In this document: piece by piece, positions 55,481-64,000 of the stretch
Numbering within the stretch: position 1 is the first letter of the stretch
Layout of the letters: the number at the start of each line of letters is the position of its first letter
Origin: Halocatena marina
Lineage (GTDB): Archaea > Halobacteriota > Halobacteria > Halobacteriales > Haloarculaceae
DNA length: 64,000 nucleotides
NCBI RefSeq assembly: GCF_025913575.1
Contig: NZ_CP109785.1
Location: 1,178,001 to 1,242,000, forward strand
Direction: 5' to 3'
Notes under the pieces: model-generated
What the model saw: only the letters and a program-made list of their open reading frames with translations
Told to the model about the DNA's origin: nothing
Database searches by the model: none
Program-made: the position numbers and the translations under genes

Positions 55481-55998
55481 GTGATGACTGAACCGATGAC
55501 TCATCGCTCAGGTGAGAAAACGCAGTTCTGCTCGGTGCCTTGCTTCTCATTGGTGGACCAGTACCGATTCGGTCGTCGGATCTTGAGCAGACGATGACCG
55601 ATATCATAGACATTCTGAAATCTCGATGTCTCGCTTTCTCGGATGTAACGGTCACAGGAATCCCGCCGGAGCTACCACCACCGAGCGACGAACTGCTCTG
55701 TCTCGATGCCCCGCGAACCAACACACATACTCCCAACATATTGAGCACGCGGAATTCGAGATTGACGACGCACAGACTCACCGTGACGAGCTGTTGGAAA
55801 TACACGACCGCCGGGACGGAACGCGCCTTCTCGACCGAGAAACACGACGTCATATAGCGGATCGAATCCTCTCGGATGGTGACTCCACCGGTCGTAGACA
55901 CGCTTTATATTCTTATTGTCGCCCTCTGTGGTCGTCTGTGGTGGTGTTCGTGGCACGCTCGAGTGCGTGCTCGTGTTTCAACGGTGGTCAACAAATCA
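55481..55998. other. intergenic region with decayed frames
   Basis: About 520 bp with no intact gene. On the plus strand, acidic pieces occur in two frames (MTDIIDILKSRCLAFSDVTV from 55594; EFEIDDAQTHRDELLEIHDR further on). On the minus strand a methyltransferase-like start (VYDRWSHHPRGFDPLYDVVF) appears near 55850-55950 and then breaks. One of these may be a pseudogene. Confidence 0.35.
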
Positions 55999-56682
55999 TT
56001 AGACGCCCAGTGCGTCGGCCAGCTCGTGTAACGTCTCCACTGTTAGATCTGGCTCACCATCGAACGGTTCCCACGGCGACCCCTTCCGATCAACCCAGAT
56101 ACCTTGCATTCCTGCGTGCATTGCGCCCATAACGTCGAACCAGCCAGCCGTCACGTGCGCAATCTCGTCGATCGGCGTTCCAGTTCGAGCAGCAGCGTAG
56201 CGGTACAGTTCGGAATCGGGTTTGAACGTCTGAATCTCGTCAGCACTAATTGAGTCTTCGATCAGATCGTCGATGTTGGCGTGTGCAACCATCGATGCCA
56301 GCATTTCCGGATTTCCGTTCGAGACGACATAACAATCGTAGCCGCCACTCCGGAGCCGTTCGATTCCATCGCGCACGTCCTCGAACACATCGAGTTCGTG
56401 GTACACAGCCAGTATTTCATCACGTTCATCGGACGAGAGATCCATCCCGTGTGCGTCTAACGCGTATTGGAGGGCATTGCGGTTCAGTTCGTAGAACGGC
56501 TGGTATGCATTGATATGGTTTGCGACGAACGTGTACTCCAGTGACCGGGCTCGCCAGAGCTTCGACACCGGTTCGGGATCGTCGACACGGTCGGCGAGAG
56601 CGGCCTCAGCCGCATCGACATCGACAAGGGTGCTGTACGAATCGAATGTGACTGTTCTCACTGGTTCAGAATCAAATGACAT
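55999..56682 (-). CDS. HAD-superfamily (S)-2-haloacid dehalogenase-like hydrolase
   Basis: A 227-aa HAD hydrolase starting MSFDSEPVRTV. Motif I is FDSYSTLVDVD (nucleophile Asp12), motif II is VVSNGNPEML, the Lys motif is TFKPDSELYRYA, and the C-terminal motif is HVTAGWFDVMGAMHAGM. The subdivision matches haloacid-dehalogenase type II, but physiological substrates of such proteins vary. Divergent from the flavin disulfide reductase gene. Confidence 0.9.
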   Translation of the reverse strand: MSFDSEPVRTVTFDSYSTLVDVDAAEAALADRVDDPEPVSKLWRARSLEYTFVANHINAYQPFYELNRNALQYALDAHGMDLSSDERDEILAVYHELDVFEDVRDGIERLRSGGYDCYVVSNGNPEMLASMVAHANIDDLIEDSISADEIQTFKPDSELYRYAAARTGTPIDEIAHVTAGWFDVMGAMHAGMQGIWVDRKGSPWEPFDGEPDLTVETLHELADALGV

Positions 56683-56815
56683 TGTCAAACGCATTCAGCG
56701 CCGTCATAATAGTTCTCGGGGTTCATGCAGTCGACAATTCAGAGACCGGTCCCGAACTTCGAGTCTGCTGTTTGCAGCGACATCATTCATTGTTCGGGCG
56801 TGGCTATCGACAGGC

Positions 56816-58249
56816 ATGGAGGAGTTTGATTTTCTCGTCATTGGATCTGGTTCGGGCCTCGACGTGGCGAACGTGGCAGCAAACCAGGGTCAGTCAGTCG
56901 CTGTCGTCGAGAAAGGACCCCTCGGTGGAACGTGCCTCAATCGAGGTTGCATCCCCTCGAAGATGCTCCTATACCATGCTGACGTTCTGGAGATGATCGA
57001 ACGGGCGAGTGAGTTCCACATCGATGTGGAGGTGAACGACGTCGCGTTCTCAGAAATTGTCCGCGAAGTCAACGAGGAGGTAGCAGCCGATGCTGCGTCA
57101 ATTCGACGCGGACTGTGCTCTTCGTCCCAGCACGAACTGTTCGAGAGCGAATGCCGGTTCGTCGATGAAAAGACCGTTGTGCTCTCCGGTGGCGAGAACG
57201 AGGGAACGCACCTTCAGGCCGAGACTGTTCTCATCGCAGCCGGTACACGACCAGCCAGCCCCGACATTGACGGCCTCGGGACTGTCGACTACCTGACGAG
57301 TACCGAAGCGCTCGAACTAGAAGCTCCTCCAGATCGTCTCGTGATCGTCGGTGGTGGGTATATCGCTGCAGAACTCGGACACTTCTTCGGAACGTTCGGG
57401 AGTGACGTGACGATCATCGGTCGGCGACCAACGCTCCTCCCAGCTGCCGACAGGGAGGTCGCAGCGGCATTCACCGATCGGTACGCCGATCGATTCACTG
57501 TTCACACCGGACACGCGGTGACAGCCATCTCGACGGTCGACGAAACCGTCGCTGTGGAGGCACGGCCGTACGACTACCGAGATGATGGGCACGTTGTAGA
57601 CAGCGATTCCGTGACTGTAACCGGAGACGAGGTGCTGATCGCGGCTGGACGGGTTCCGAACGCAGATACGCTGGCCCTCGATACAGCAGGTATCGAAACG
57701 GACGATCGAGGATTCATCGAAACCGATGCGTACTTGCAGACGACTGCAGACGATGTGTGGGCGCTTGGCGACATCGTCGGTGAATACCTACTGAAGCACA
57801 ACGCTAACCACGAGGCTCGAGCAATCGTCCAGAACATTTTTAGTACTGAACCACAGCCGGTCGATTACAGTGCGATGCCGTTTGCCGTCTTCGCCTCTCC
57901 GGAAGTGGCTGGTGTCGGTGTTCGTGAGGAAGAACTCCGTGCGGCCAATCGCGAGTATGCCGCGAACACCTATCGATACGAAGACACCGCTCGGGGCGAT
58001 GCGATGAAGGCTGATGGATTTGTGAAGGTACTCATCGACCTCGATGGATCAATACTCGGCTGTCACATCATCGGACCGGCAGCATCGACACTCATTCAGG
58101 AGGTCGTGGTTGCGATGAAAGCAGGCTCGGGGACGGTGGAAGATATTCAGTCCGCCGTTCACGTTCATCCGGCGCTCCCCGAGGTCATTCAGCGGGCCTT
58201 CTCCGGGCAGTTCGTTCTGGGAGATGGCGACCACCAACATCGTCACTAA
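56816..58249 (+). CDS. flavin disulfide reductase (lipoamide/mercuric reductase-like)
   Basis: A 477-aa pyridine-nucleotide disulfide oxidoreductase. It has an FAD motif (IGSGSGLDVANVA), the disulfide Cys40/Cys45 in GGTCLNRGCIPSK, an NAD(P) motif (IVGGGYIAAELGHFFG) and the C-terminal His pair HVHPALPEVIQ. It differs from the operon E3 by the GSGSG dinucleotide motif, seen in mycothione and archaeal mercuric-reductase-like proteins. There is no extra N-terminal metal-binding domain. A reductase for gamma-glutamylcysteine is a possible role (inference). Confidence 0.9.
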   Translation: MEEFDFLVIGSGSGLDVANVAANQGQSVAVVEKGPLGGTCLNRGCIPSKMLLYHADVLEMIERASEFHIDVEVNDVAFSEIVREVNEEVAADAASIRRGLCSSSQHELFESECRFVDEKTVVLSGGENEGTHLQAETVLIAAGTRPASPDIDGLGTVDYLTSTEALELEAPPDRLVIVGGGYIAAELGHFFGTFGSDVTIIGRRPTLLPAADREVAAAFTDRYADRFTVHTGHAVTAISTVDETVAVEARPYDYRDDGHVVDSDSVTVTGDEVLIAAGRVPNADTLALDTAGIETDDRGFIETDAYLQTTADDVWALGDIVGEYLLKHNANHEARAIVQNIFSTEPQPVDYSAMPFAVFASPEVAGVGVREEELRAANREYAANTYRYEDTARGDAMKADGFVKVLIDLDGSILGCHIIGPAASTLIQEVVVAMKAGSGTVEDIQSAVHVHPALPEVIQRAFSGQFVLGDGDHQHRH

Positions 58250-58309
58250 CCAATTGATCGGCTGACGATCCCGTAACACCGTTCCCCATCTGTTCGCGTG
58301 TGCTTTTTG

Positions 58310-58618
58310 ATGACGGTCGTGGCGGCACTCACAATAACGAAAGCAGTTGTGATCGTAGCCGGTACCGAACGTACGCCGACGTTGGACGACTGGTGAACGG
58401 ACTCGAAGCATCAAAGAAGTTCGCAGCAACCGACGATGACGAGGCTAAACTCATCTTCGATGGTGCGAGAACTGGATGGATACCAAACTGGAAGACGAGG
58501 GGCGCGACGACTACAAACTCTATCGAGCTGTTCGAGACGATACACCTGTCTGTGATTCCTGTGCTGTTTCGGTGTCAAAGACGCAGTCGATGATGGCTAC
58601 GAAGTTATCACCGTCTGA
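58310..58618 (+). pseudogene. DsrE-family pseudogene with several frameshifts
   Basis: A DsrE/DsrF-like protein can be read only by changing frame three times: MTVVAALTITKAVVIVAGTE in one frame; YADVGRLVNGLEASKKFAAT and KLIFDGARTGWIP in the next; KLEDEGRDDYKLYRAV and PVCDSCAVS in the third; then FGVKDAVDDGYEVITV and a stop back in the first frame. The C-terminal join is shorter than in intact relatives, so bases are also missing there. The gene is inactive. The order of pieces is preserved. Confidence 0.72.
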
Positions 58619-58775
58619 GAAAAGAGTGCGCAATGGAGTATGCGCTTTTCTGATTGTTATACCGGCAATCACAAGCCATGTTAATAGTTCACCAGAGCCT
58701 TCGTGAGGAGCCTAGCTGCCGGTGGCGATCGCCTTGAGTACGTCAACGAGTATTTAGAATGTCATGAATGGTGCT

Positions 58776-58785
58776 TTTTTATATG
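58776..58785 (+). promoter_or_regulatory. TATA-like box of the DUF3179 gene
   Basis: TTTTTATATG, centred about 25 nt before the GTG at 58806. It favours this GTG as the start of a leaderless transcript. Confidence 0.5.
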
Positions 58786-58805
58786 ACACGCATTGTAACA
58801 GTACT

Positions 58806-59765
58806 GTGAACGTCCGTCAGGTCATTCCACGAGACGCAATTCCCAGCATCGATGACCCAACCTTCGGTCCGGACTACTTCGGTGACGACAATGATGATGT
58901 GATTGTTCTCGATTCAACACCACCTAAGGCGTACCCAGTTCGCATTCTCGACTATCACGAGATTGTCAATGACGAATACAATCGTGGTGGTACCGCAGAG
59001 CCAGTTGCGGTGACGTGGTGTCCACTCTGTGGGAGCGCGATCGTCTACGAGCGAACCGTCGACCGACAGACAGTAACGTTCGGTGTGAGTGGAAAGCTAG
59101 CCGACGACGATCTCGTGATGTATGATCGGGAAACCGAGTCAGAATGGAAGCAGTCCTCTGGAAATTGCATCGCTGGTAAGTTCGCCGGTCAACGACTGAC
59201 AGTTATACCAGCCACGATAACGACGTGGGAGACGTTCCGGAACCAGTCTTCGGATGGACTCGTGCTTCAGCCAGTTGATGGGGCACAGAGCGAAGCAGCG
59301 GGTGACGATGACACCCCTTCCCCGATCGAGTACGAGAAGAAACCATATGCGGAATATTTTGCGAGCGATGGATTCGGTCTCGGAGCGCACAGAGGATCAA
59401 GTGATGGTCGGACGTGGCAACGGGATGATCTCGATCCAAAGACCGTCGTGCTCGGAATCGAGATCGGAGATGACGCACTCGGATTTCCGTTGCCACGGGT
59501 TGAATCGGCTGGAGGAGTCGTCCACGAAACGGTTGGCGGGACTGACGTCGTCGTGTTCGTAACATCGGATGGAATTCACGCATTCCGGAACTCAGGCTAT
59601 GCATTCGAATCAACTACTGACGGAAGATTCATCGACGACGGTGTCGTGTGGAACGGCACAACAGGTATCGCTGCCGATGGACGGAAGCTTTCACGACTTC
59701 CTGCCCGGCGATTGTTCGCATTCGCGTGGCAGGATGACCACGACTTGGACGCGTTTTACACGTGA
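58806..59765 (+). CDS. DUF3179 domain protein
   Basis: A 319-aa DUF3179 family protein. The conserved core includes PRDAIPSIDDPTF, PVRILDYHEIVND, VTWCPLCGSAIVYER and DRETESEWKQSSG. The CPLC pair suggests metal or cofactor binding, but the family has no established function. I chose the GTG at 58806 because of the TATA-like box. The in-frame ATG at 58764 would place that box inside the gene. No signal peptide is visible from the chosen start. Confidence 0.85.
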   Translation: MNVRQVIPRDAIPSIDDPTFGPDYFGDDNDDVIVLDSTPPKAYPVRILDYHEIVNDEYNRGGTAEPVAVTWCPLCGSAIVYERTVDRQTVTFGVSGKLADDDLVMYDRETESEWKQSSGNCIAGKFAGQRLTVIPATITTWETFRNQSSDGLVLQPVDGAQSEAAGDDDTPSPIEYEKKPYAEYFASDGFGLGAHRGSSDGRTWQRDDLDPKTVVLGIEIGDDALGFPLPRVESAGGVVHETVGGTDVVVFVTSDGIHAFRNSGYAFESTTDGRFIDDGVVWNGTTGIAADGRKLSRLPARRLFAFAWQDDHDLDAFYT

Positions 59766-60523
59766 TTTGTGATATTGGATACATTCCCGTTCGACGATGA
59801 GTGCGTTGTAACTGAACCGCCGGTCCCCCTTGAGACGAATCGTCGCGGACGTTTCAATGCGAGAACTCAGTATCGTTGAATAACGGGTACACACGGAAGT
59901 AATTAGACTTCTTCTTGAATGAGATGAGGAAAATCCACGTCAGGAAAAATGCTAATGATAGTGCACAAATGACCGAGGATTGGTCAACGGTTAATTAGCC
60001 ACCTCTTGATGCGTAGATCATTCGATCCATGAGCACCGGAGGGAAGTTAGATTGGGAGACGATTATTTAATCTACTATATCTGATATCTGTTCTATAATC
60101 GGGGGTTGCTACAGTAATCTTCGTCCATAGATGCCGATTGAGCATCCTGTTCGAGACTCCACTACTCTAGTTTGAACTATTATTTTAGATACTCCATGAA
60201 TCAGCAACCTCGTAAGGAGTGAGCGTGCTCACGATGGGAATTTTGGTGGGCAATAGTCTCTAGTCTGTTGAGTGAAGATCTCGATAACACGCATTGAGTG
60301 GCCTTCGATTATCGTGGGTTATGGCCTCCGCGCCCCTGTTAGTTGCCCACGACAGGACCAACCAATCCGTTAGCTATTACCTTACTAATTATGTTTGCTT
60401 AAATAAGAACCCTATAATAATTGGCCAATCTCGTTATTCGTAACGGTGTAAAGTTCTGTCTCTGAATAAATTTCTAGCTACCCTAGATGCCTATCTCCAT
60501 CGACACCGATGTTACGTTATACC
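59766..60523. other. AT-rich intergenic region with hairpins
   Basis: About 760 bp, AT-rich, with no credible gene. A perfect palindrome, GTGAGC-GT-GCTCAC (60219-60232), and a longer-range inverted repeat (CGTGGG ... CCCACG, about 60310-60360) occur. They could be operators or RNA structure, but nothing confirms either. Confidence 0.45.
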
Positions 60524-61237
60524 ATGACAAAACAAATGTCCTCAGAGATGCTCCGTTTGAAGATACGACTATGGCATCCGGACTGCTGGACATTACAGGT
60601 AACGCAACAAACCAACGCAGGGTTACTCGGCTACGGAGTTATTACGACGAGTGACGGCGAAGCGAAAGCAAGATTCACCGCGTATGGAGACGCTGTCTCG
60701 GAGATTGAAGAACTGATTCTGCTGGCAAAAGAATCTCCCCTGACCAATTCCGTTCGGGAGGTTAAGTTTGGGTATGGGATCAGCAGTTCGTCTGTGACTG
60801 CACCGGGGAACGCAACTCGAGAAATATTCGTCGAATTCAACCCGGAAAATAGCATCGATCAATCGTTTATCTCCCGTGGCTTCGTCTACGATGGGCCAGT
60901 GCACATTTATGACGGACTCGAAAAATGGACTGTTATTGCACATCAAGATCGAAACGGAGTAAAGAAACAACTCGCCGCTATTGAGGACGAAATGGATGCC
61001 GATATCGAAATTCTCAAAGTCTCGACCTATGATGGCTCACAGAGTGAACAACCAGCACTTAACCTCCTGTCCGCTCGTCAACGAGAAATTTTCAACCACG
61101 CTCGTGACAACGGCTATTATTCCTGGCCACGTGGAGCAACGTCCCGTGGACTAGCGGAGGATTTGGGCATCTCGAAAACAACCTATCTCGAACATCTCCG
61201 AAAGGCTGAGGCAAAGATTCTCACCCAAATCGAATGA
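60524..61237 (+). CDS. Bat-like HTH_10 regulator
   Basis: A 237-aa protein. The first 170 residues form the alpha/beta sensor region typical of HTH_10 proteins. The last 55 (LSARQREIFNHARDNGYYSW, then RGLAEDLGISKTTYLEHLRK) are the HTH_10 DNA-binding domain. It starts at MTKQMSSEML; a Met five codons upstream (60509) is possible. It is convergent with the racemase/ECF operon, with 14 nt between the stops, and may regulate it (inference). Confidence 0.85.
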   Translation: MTKQMSSEMLRLKIRLWHPDCWTLQVTQQTNAGLLGYGVITTSDGEAKARFTAYGDAVSEIEELILLAKESPLTNSVREVKFGYGISSSSVTAPGNATREIFVEFNPENSIDQSFISRGFVYDGPVHIYDGLEKWTVIAHQDRNGVKKQLAAIEDEMDADIEILKVSTYDGSQSEQPALNLLSARQREIFNHARDNGYYSWPRGATSRGLAEDLGISKTTYLEHLRKAEAKILTQIE

Positions 61238-61251
61238 TGTATGCGAGATGT

Positions 61252-61983
61252 TCAGAACGAGTGATCCCCTATTACATCACCACGCACTTCTTTCTCCGGC
61301 GGTGTTTGATAGAGTCCCGCCTCGCTCTGTGTGAGGTCCATTTCGGCGAGGAGAGCGGTCATTCTAACCGCATTTTCGACTGGGTCAATGACCGGAACCG
61401 CCATACGGTTAGCTAGTCGTTCCTGTAGTCCAGTCATCCCCGAGCATCCTAATATAAGAACCTCTGCGCCTGCCTTTTTCGCACGCTCTCCCGCTTTCGA
61501 TAGCGAATCGACTGTCCGATCAGTATTTTCTTCTAATTCGAGGACCGAGAGACTGGTCGTTTCGACGGACGCGAGTCGATCACTGAACCCGTACCACTGG
61601 ACCATATTCTCCATCATTGGGACCGCTCGCTGGAGAGCAACGAGAATGCTGAATCGGTGTCCCAACAACGTAGCCGTCGCCAGTGACGCCTCCGCGACTC
61701 CAACGACTGGAACATCGAATATTTCTTTGAGCGGATACAGGCCAGGATCACCATAGCAGGCGATAACGACCCCATCGACAGAATCTCGATACTCAATGAC
61801 GGTATCGAGTAGACCAATCGTAGCGAGGTGGTACTCGTAGAACGATTCGAGTGACTCCGGACCACTGTCTGGCTGTGTAACGATCGTTGTTGTTCGGTCA
61901 GACGTCGCTCGCTCCGCCGACACCTCGATGTCACTGGTCATTTGCTCTGAGGTGTTCGGATTCAGAACGAGGATTGTACTCAT
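61252..61983 (-). CDS. hydantoin/Asp-Glu racemase family protein
   Basis: A 243-aa protein of the Asp/Glu/hydantoin racemase superfamily, starting MSTILVLNPNTSEQM. Both catalytic Cys are present: Cys76 in VIACYGDPG and Cys180 in LILGCSGM, as in hydantoin or allantoin racemases. The NPNTS motif at the N-terminus is also family-typical. It is the last gene of an operon with an ECF transporter (15 nt after the ATPase stop), which suggests the imported compound is a hydantoin-type or purine-derived molecule (inference). Confidence 0.9.
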   Translation of the reverse strand: MSTILVLNPNTSEQMTSDIEVSAERATSDRTTTIVTQPDSGPESLESFYEYHLATIGLLDTVIEYRDSVDGVVIACYGDPGLYPLKEIFDVPVVGVAEASLATATLLGHRFSILVALQRAVPMMENMVQWYGFSDRLASVETTSLSVLELEENTDRTVDSLSKAGERAKKAGAEVLILGCSGMTGLQERLANRMAVPVIDPVENAVRMTALLAEMDLTQSEAGLYQTPPEKEVRGDVIGDHSF

Positions 61984-61997
61984 ACGAAATCGCCCCC

Positions 61998-62840
61998 CTA
62001 CTCTCCCCCGGATATTGACTGAACATCCCATACTGCCTCATCGACTGTAAGATACGGTCGACGAATATTCGGAACCACTTTATCGAGTTCGTAGCTGAAT
62101 CGCGTTATCTGTGAGGCCTGTACTGCCGATTCAGACAGCGTGTCAGGTTGATCGAACACCTCCCGTGGCGTCCCTTCGATCAGTTCACGCCCGTGCTTGA
62201 GACAGATAACACGATCACAGTACTGCTGAACGATTGGGATAATGTGAGTGACGATGACAATCGTTCTGTTGTCTTCCTCTTTGAGCCTCCGAAGGAAGTT
62301 CATGATCTCGATCGACTGTTTCGCGTCTTGACCAGTCGTAGGCTCATCGACGATTATCATACTGGGTTTCATCGCCAAAATCGAAGCAATCGCCACTCGC
62401 TGTCGTAGCCCCTTGGTCAGCGAATTTGGATGCGCTTCGAACAGCTCGTCTCTGACGCCGGCAACCGCTGCTGCTTCCTGTGCGCGTGCGCTAACTTCTT
62501 CGTCGTGCATTCCAAGATTACGTGGGCCGTATGCTATTTCATCCCAAACTGATCGGTTGAATAGCTGATGATCTGGGTTTTGGAACACGTATCCCACCTT
62601 CTCGACGATTTTGTTCGAACTTCTCTTTTCGCGTGTGTCGATTCCTTCGACGGATACTGTTCCTTCTGTCGGCGTGAGTGTCGCGTTCAAGCACTTCGAG
62701 AGCGTGCTTTTTCCAGCTCCGTTCTGTCCGATCAGCCCCACGATTTCAGCCTCGTCGAAAGAAACATTCACCCCGTTCAGGGCTTTCGTTCCATCCGGAT
62801 ATGTGAGATGGAGATCGTTCGTCTCGACTACGTGTTTCAT
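61998..62840 (-). CDS. ECF transporter ATPase, second subunit
   Basis: A 280-aa CbiO/EcfA-type ATPase. Walker A is GQNGAGKST (about 36), the Q-loop lies in YVFQNPDHQLFNRSV and Walker B is MIIVDEPTTGQD. The signature is NSLTKGLRQRVAIAS, not the usual LSGGQ, so this subunit may depend on the partner site for hydrolysis. It overlaps the other ATPase gene by 4 nt. A C-terminal EcfA-like tail follows (about 225-280). Confidence 0.92.
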   Translation of the reverse strand: MKHVVETNDLHLTYPDGTKALNGVNVSFDEAEIVGLIGQNGAGKSTLSKCLNATLTPTEGTVSVEGIDTREKRSSNKIVEKVGYVFQNPDHQLFNRSVWDEIAYGPRNLGMHDEEVSARAQEAAAVAGVRDELFEAHPNSLTKGLRQRVAIASILAMKPSMIIVDEPTTGQDAKQSIEIMNFLRRLKEEDNRTIVIVTHIIPIVQQYCDRVICLKHGRELIEGTPREVFDQPDTLSESAVQASQITRFSYELDKVVPNIRRPYLTVDEAVWDVQSISGGE

Positions 62841-63697
62841 AGTTGCTCCTCCTTTTTCATGCGTTTCTCACAGAGTGAGACCGCTTCATCGATCGTCAGC
62901 GGTATTTCGACCTCACTTTTTGGTGATGACTGAAGCTGACGCGCAAAAAGCGTCACTTCCGGTGCGAATAAGCTGGCGAGCTCAGCATCAGAAAGTTCCT
63001 CGAAGAACTGATGTGGCGGTGCTCGGTGTGTAATCTTCCCATCATCGATGTAGATGAGCCTGTCTGCGAGCGGAGCGAGATGTTCAATGTCGTGTTCGGC
63101 AATGATTACAGTCTTGTCTTCGGCAATAAGTTCACTGATAATTTCGAACACCTGTGCTTTCCCATGAGGATCGAGCATGTTGGTCGGCTCGTCGAAGACG
63201 AAGATATCCGGCTTCATGGCGATGACCGACGCAAGAGCGACCCGTTGTTTTTGTCCTCCCGAGAGCTCCAACGGGGATTTATCGAGCAGGTCCTCGATGC
63301 CGACTTTTTCCGCAGCGGCGAACAGACGACGATCAATTTCATCGAGATCGAGACGGAGATTTTCGAGGCCAAAGACGATTTCGTCCAGCACGTTCATCAT
63401 CGTGAACTGGAGTTCGGGATCTGAGAAAACGAACCCGACTGTTGCTGCTAGTTCGCGTTCGTTCATCTCCTCGACGAGGGTACCGTAGAGGCGAACCTCT
63501 CCCTCTTTGATACCGTCCGTTGATTTGGGGATCATCCCACTGATGGACTTTAGGAGCGTTGTTTTTCCGTTTTCGTTCGCTCCGACGATGCCCAGCACCT
63601 CACCTTCTCCCACCTCCAGCGTAATGTCTTCTAAGGCATTATCGTCTGCATGAAGATATCGCCAGTTGAGATTCGTAATTTCGACTGTTTTTGTCAT
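62837..63697 (-). CDS. ECF transporter ATPase, first subunit
   Basis: A 286-aa CbiO/EcfA-type ATPase. It starts MTKTVEITNLNW. Walker A is GANENGKTT, with Glu-Asn in place of the more usual Gly/Ser residues, Q-loop VFSDPELQFTMMN, a classical LSGGQKQR signature and Walker B IFVFDEPTNMLD. The upstream in-frame extension to 63787 runs into the T-component region and was not used. It forms the heterodimer with the next gene. Confidence 0.92.
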   Translation of the reverse strand: MTKTVEITNLNWRYLHADDNALEDITLEVGEGEVLGIVGANENGKTTLLKSISGMIPKSTDGIKEGEVRLYGTLVEEMNERELAATVGFVFSDPELQFTMMNVLDEIVFGLENLRLDLDEIDRRLFAAAEKVGIEDLLDKSPLELSGGQKQRVALASVIAMKPDIFVFDEPTNMLDPHGKAQVFEIISELIAEDKTVIIAEHDIEHLAPLADRLIYIDDGKITHRAPPHQFFEELSDAELASLFAPEVTLFARQLQSSPKSEVEIPLTIDEAVSLCEKRMKKEEQL

Positions 63698-63710
63698 ATA
63701 TTCACTCCAA

Positions 63711-64000
63711 CTATGGTTTAACGACGCTCCAGAGGTATTCGTAGACGATCCCCTGATCATACCGGAACTGTCCCTCGAAGAATGCAAGATAGAACACCAC
63801 CAGCGCGACGCTGACTGCCCCAGCGATCACGAGATGATCCCGGACTCGCATTCGATACTGTGTTCGGAGGTAGTTCGGTCGGTCAGATTCGAACAGACTG
63901 AATTCGAAATTGTGATAGCCGCGAGCGAACAGGGCGTCCTCTATGTGTGTGATTCGACGAATAGCGAGTGTAAACAGCGGAACAATGTACATGACGTAGT
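63711..64000 (-). CDS. ECF transporter transmembrane (T) component, C-terminal part
   Basis: The C-terminus of an EcfT-like protein; the start lies beyond the window edge. Visible are the cytoplasmic coupling helix (FARGYHNFEF and RTQYRMRVRDH) and a final hydrophobic segment (LVIAGAVSVALVVFYLAFF). The frame stays open to the end of the window. The stop is 13 nt before the first ATPase gene. The substrate-specific S component is not in view. Confidence 0.82.
   Translation of the reverse strand, partial: YVMYIVPLFTLAIRRITHIEDALFARGYHNFEFSLFESDRPNYLRTQYRMRVRDHLVIAGAVSVALVVFYLAFFEGQFRYDQGIVYEYLWSVVKP

Larger units (their letters stand above)
58250..58805. other. intergenic region holding the DsrE pseudogene
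   Basis: About 555 bp. It contains the pseudogene at 58310-58618 and the TATA-like box of the DUF3179 gene (58776-58785). I see nothing else. Confidence 0.5.

Noticed and set aside
60310-60360. Inverted repeat possibly forming a structured RNA
   Set aside because: Six-base arms with a 27-base loop in a non-coding stretch are easily found by chance; no RNA family was recognised.

Overview
The window is a stretch of a haloarchaeal chromosome (class Halobacteria). The evidence is the acidic proteome, leaderless genes with TATA-like boxes about 25-35 nt before ATG/GTG, HTH_10 (Bat-type) regulators, a twin-arginine lipobox substrate-binding protein and many small haloarchaeal-type proteins. Coding density is moderate. 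Several intergenic stretches of 0.5-1.8 kb are AT-rich and gene-free, and some hold decayed genes. No rRNA, tRNA, CRISPR array or intact insertion sequence was recognised.

Layout: 0.2-5.3 kb (minus), a complete 2-oxoacid dehydrogenase operon (E3-E1alpha-E1beta-E2). 5.9-11.5 kb, a membrane protein, a NifU-like Fe-S scaffold, a cytoplasmic sulfite-oxidase-like molybdoenzyme, a 4xCBS/HPF-like protein, a DJ-1/PfpI protein and small proteins. 11.5-19.9 kb, a wHTH protein with two WW-motif modules, Mn-catalase, a DUF2243 membrane protein, a second sulfite-oxidase-like enzyme divergent from a Bat-type regulator, a four-helix membrane protein, a lipoprotein, a PRC-barrel-like protein and an FNT channel. 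20-25 kb, trehalose-6-phosphate synthase, two tiny divergent membrane proteins, a diacylglycerol-kinase-like lipid kinase and a PHP phosphoesterase.

26.8-36.6 kb is a carbohydrate block flanked by AT-rich deserts: an intracellular GH3 beta-glycosidase, a HEAT-repeat protein, and a family-5 binding protein with two permeases and a fused double ATPase. The transporter probably imports oligosaccharides that GH3 cleaves. 37-48 kb holds mostly transport: a LysE exporter, LctP lactate permease, a regulator with one WW-motif module behind tandem 21-bp repeats, an Nramp-like transporter, an O-antigen-ligase-like protein and an MFS permease. 48-53 kb has small proteins and a thiol-redox cluster (HxlR, a small HTH, a DsbA/FrnE-like protein, glutaredoxin, a peroxiredoxin-like protein). 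53.6-59.8 kb has a GH15 glucoamylase/trehalase, a HAD dehalogenase, a second flavin disulfide reductase, a DsrE pseudogene and a DUF3179 protein. 60.5-64 kb has a Bat-like regulator convergent with an ECF-transporter operon (T, A, A) carrying a hydantoin/Asp-Glu racemase gene.

The main things to follow up are: a 28-bp identical element with a perfect palindromic core found 16 kb apart upstream of the E3 operon and upstream of trehalose-phosphate synthase; the WW-motif module shared by two regulators; tandem operator-like repeats before one of them; and a multiply frameshifted DsrE gene.
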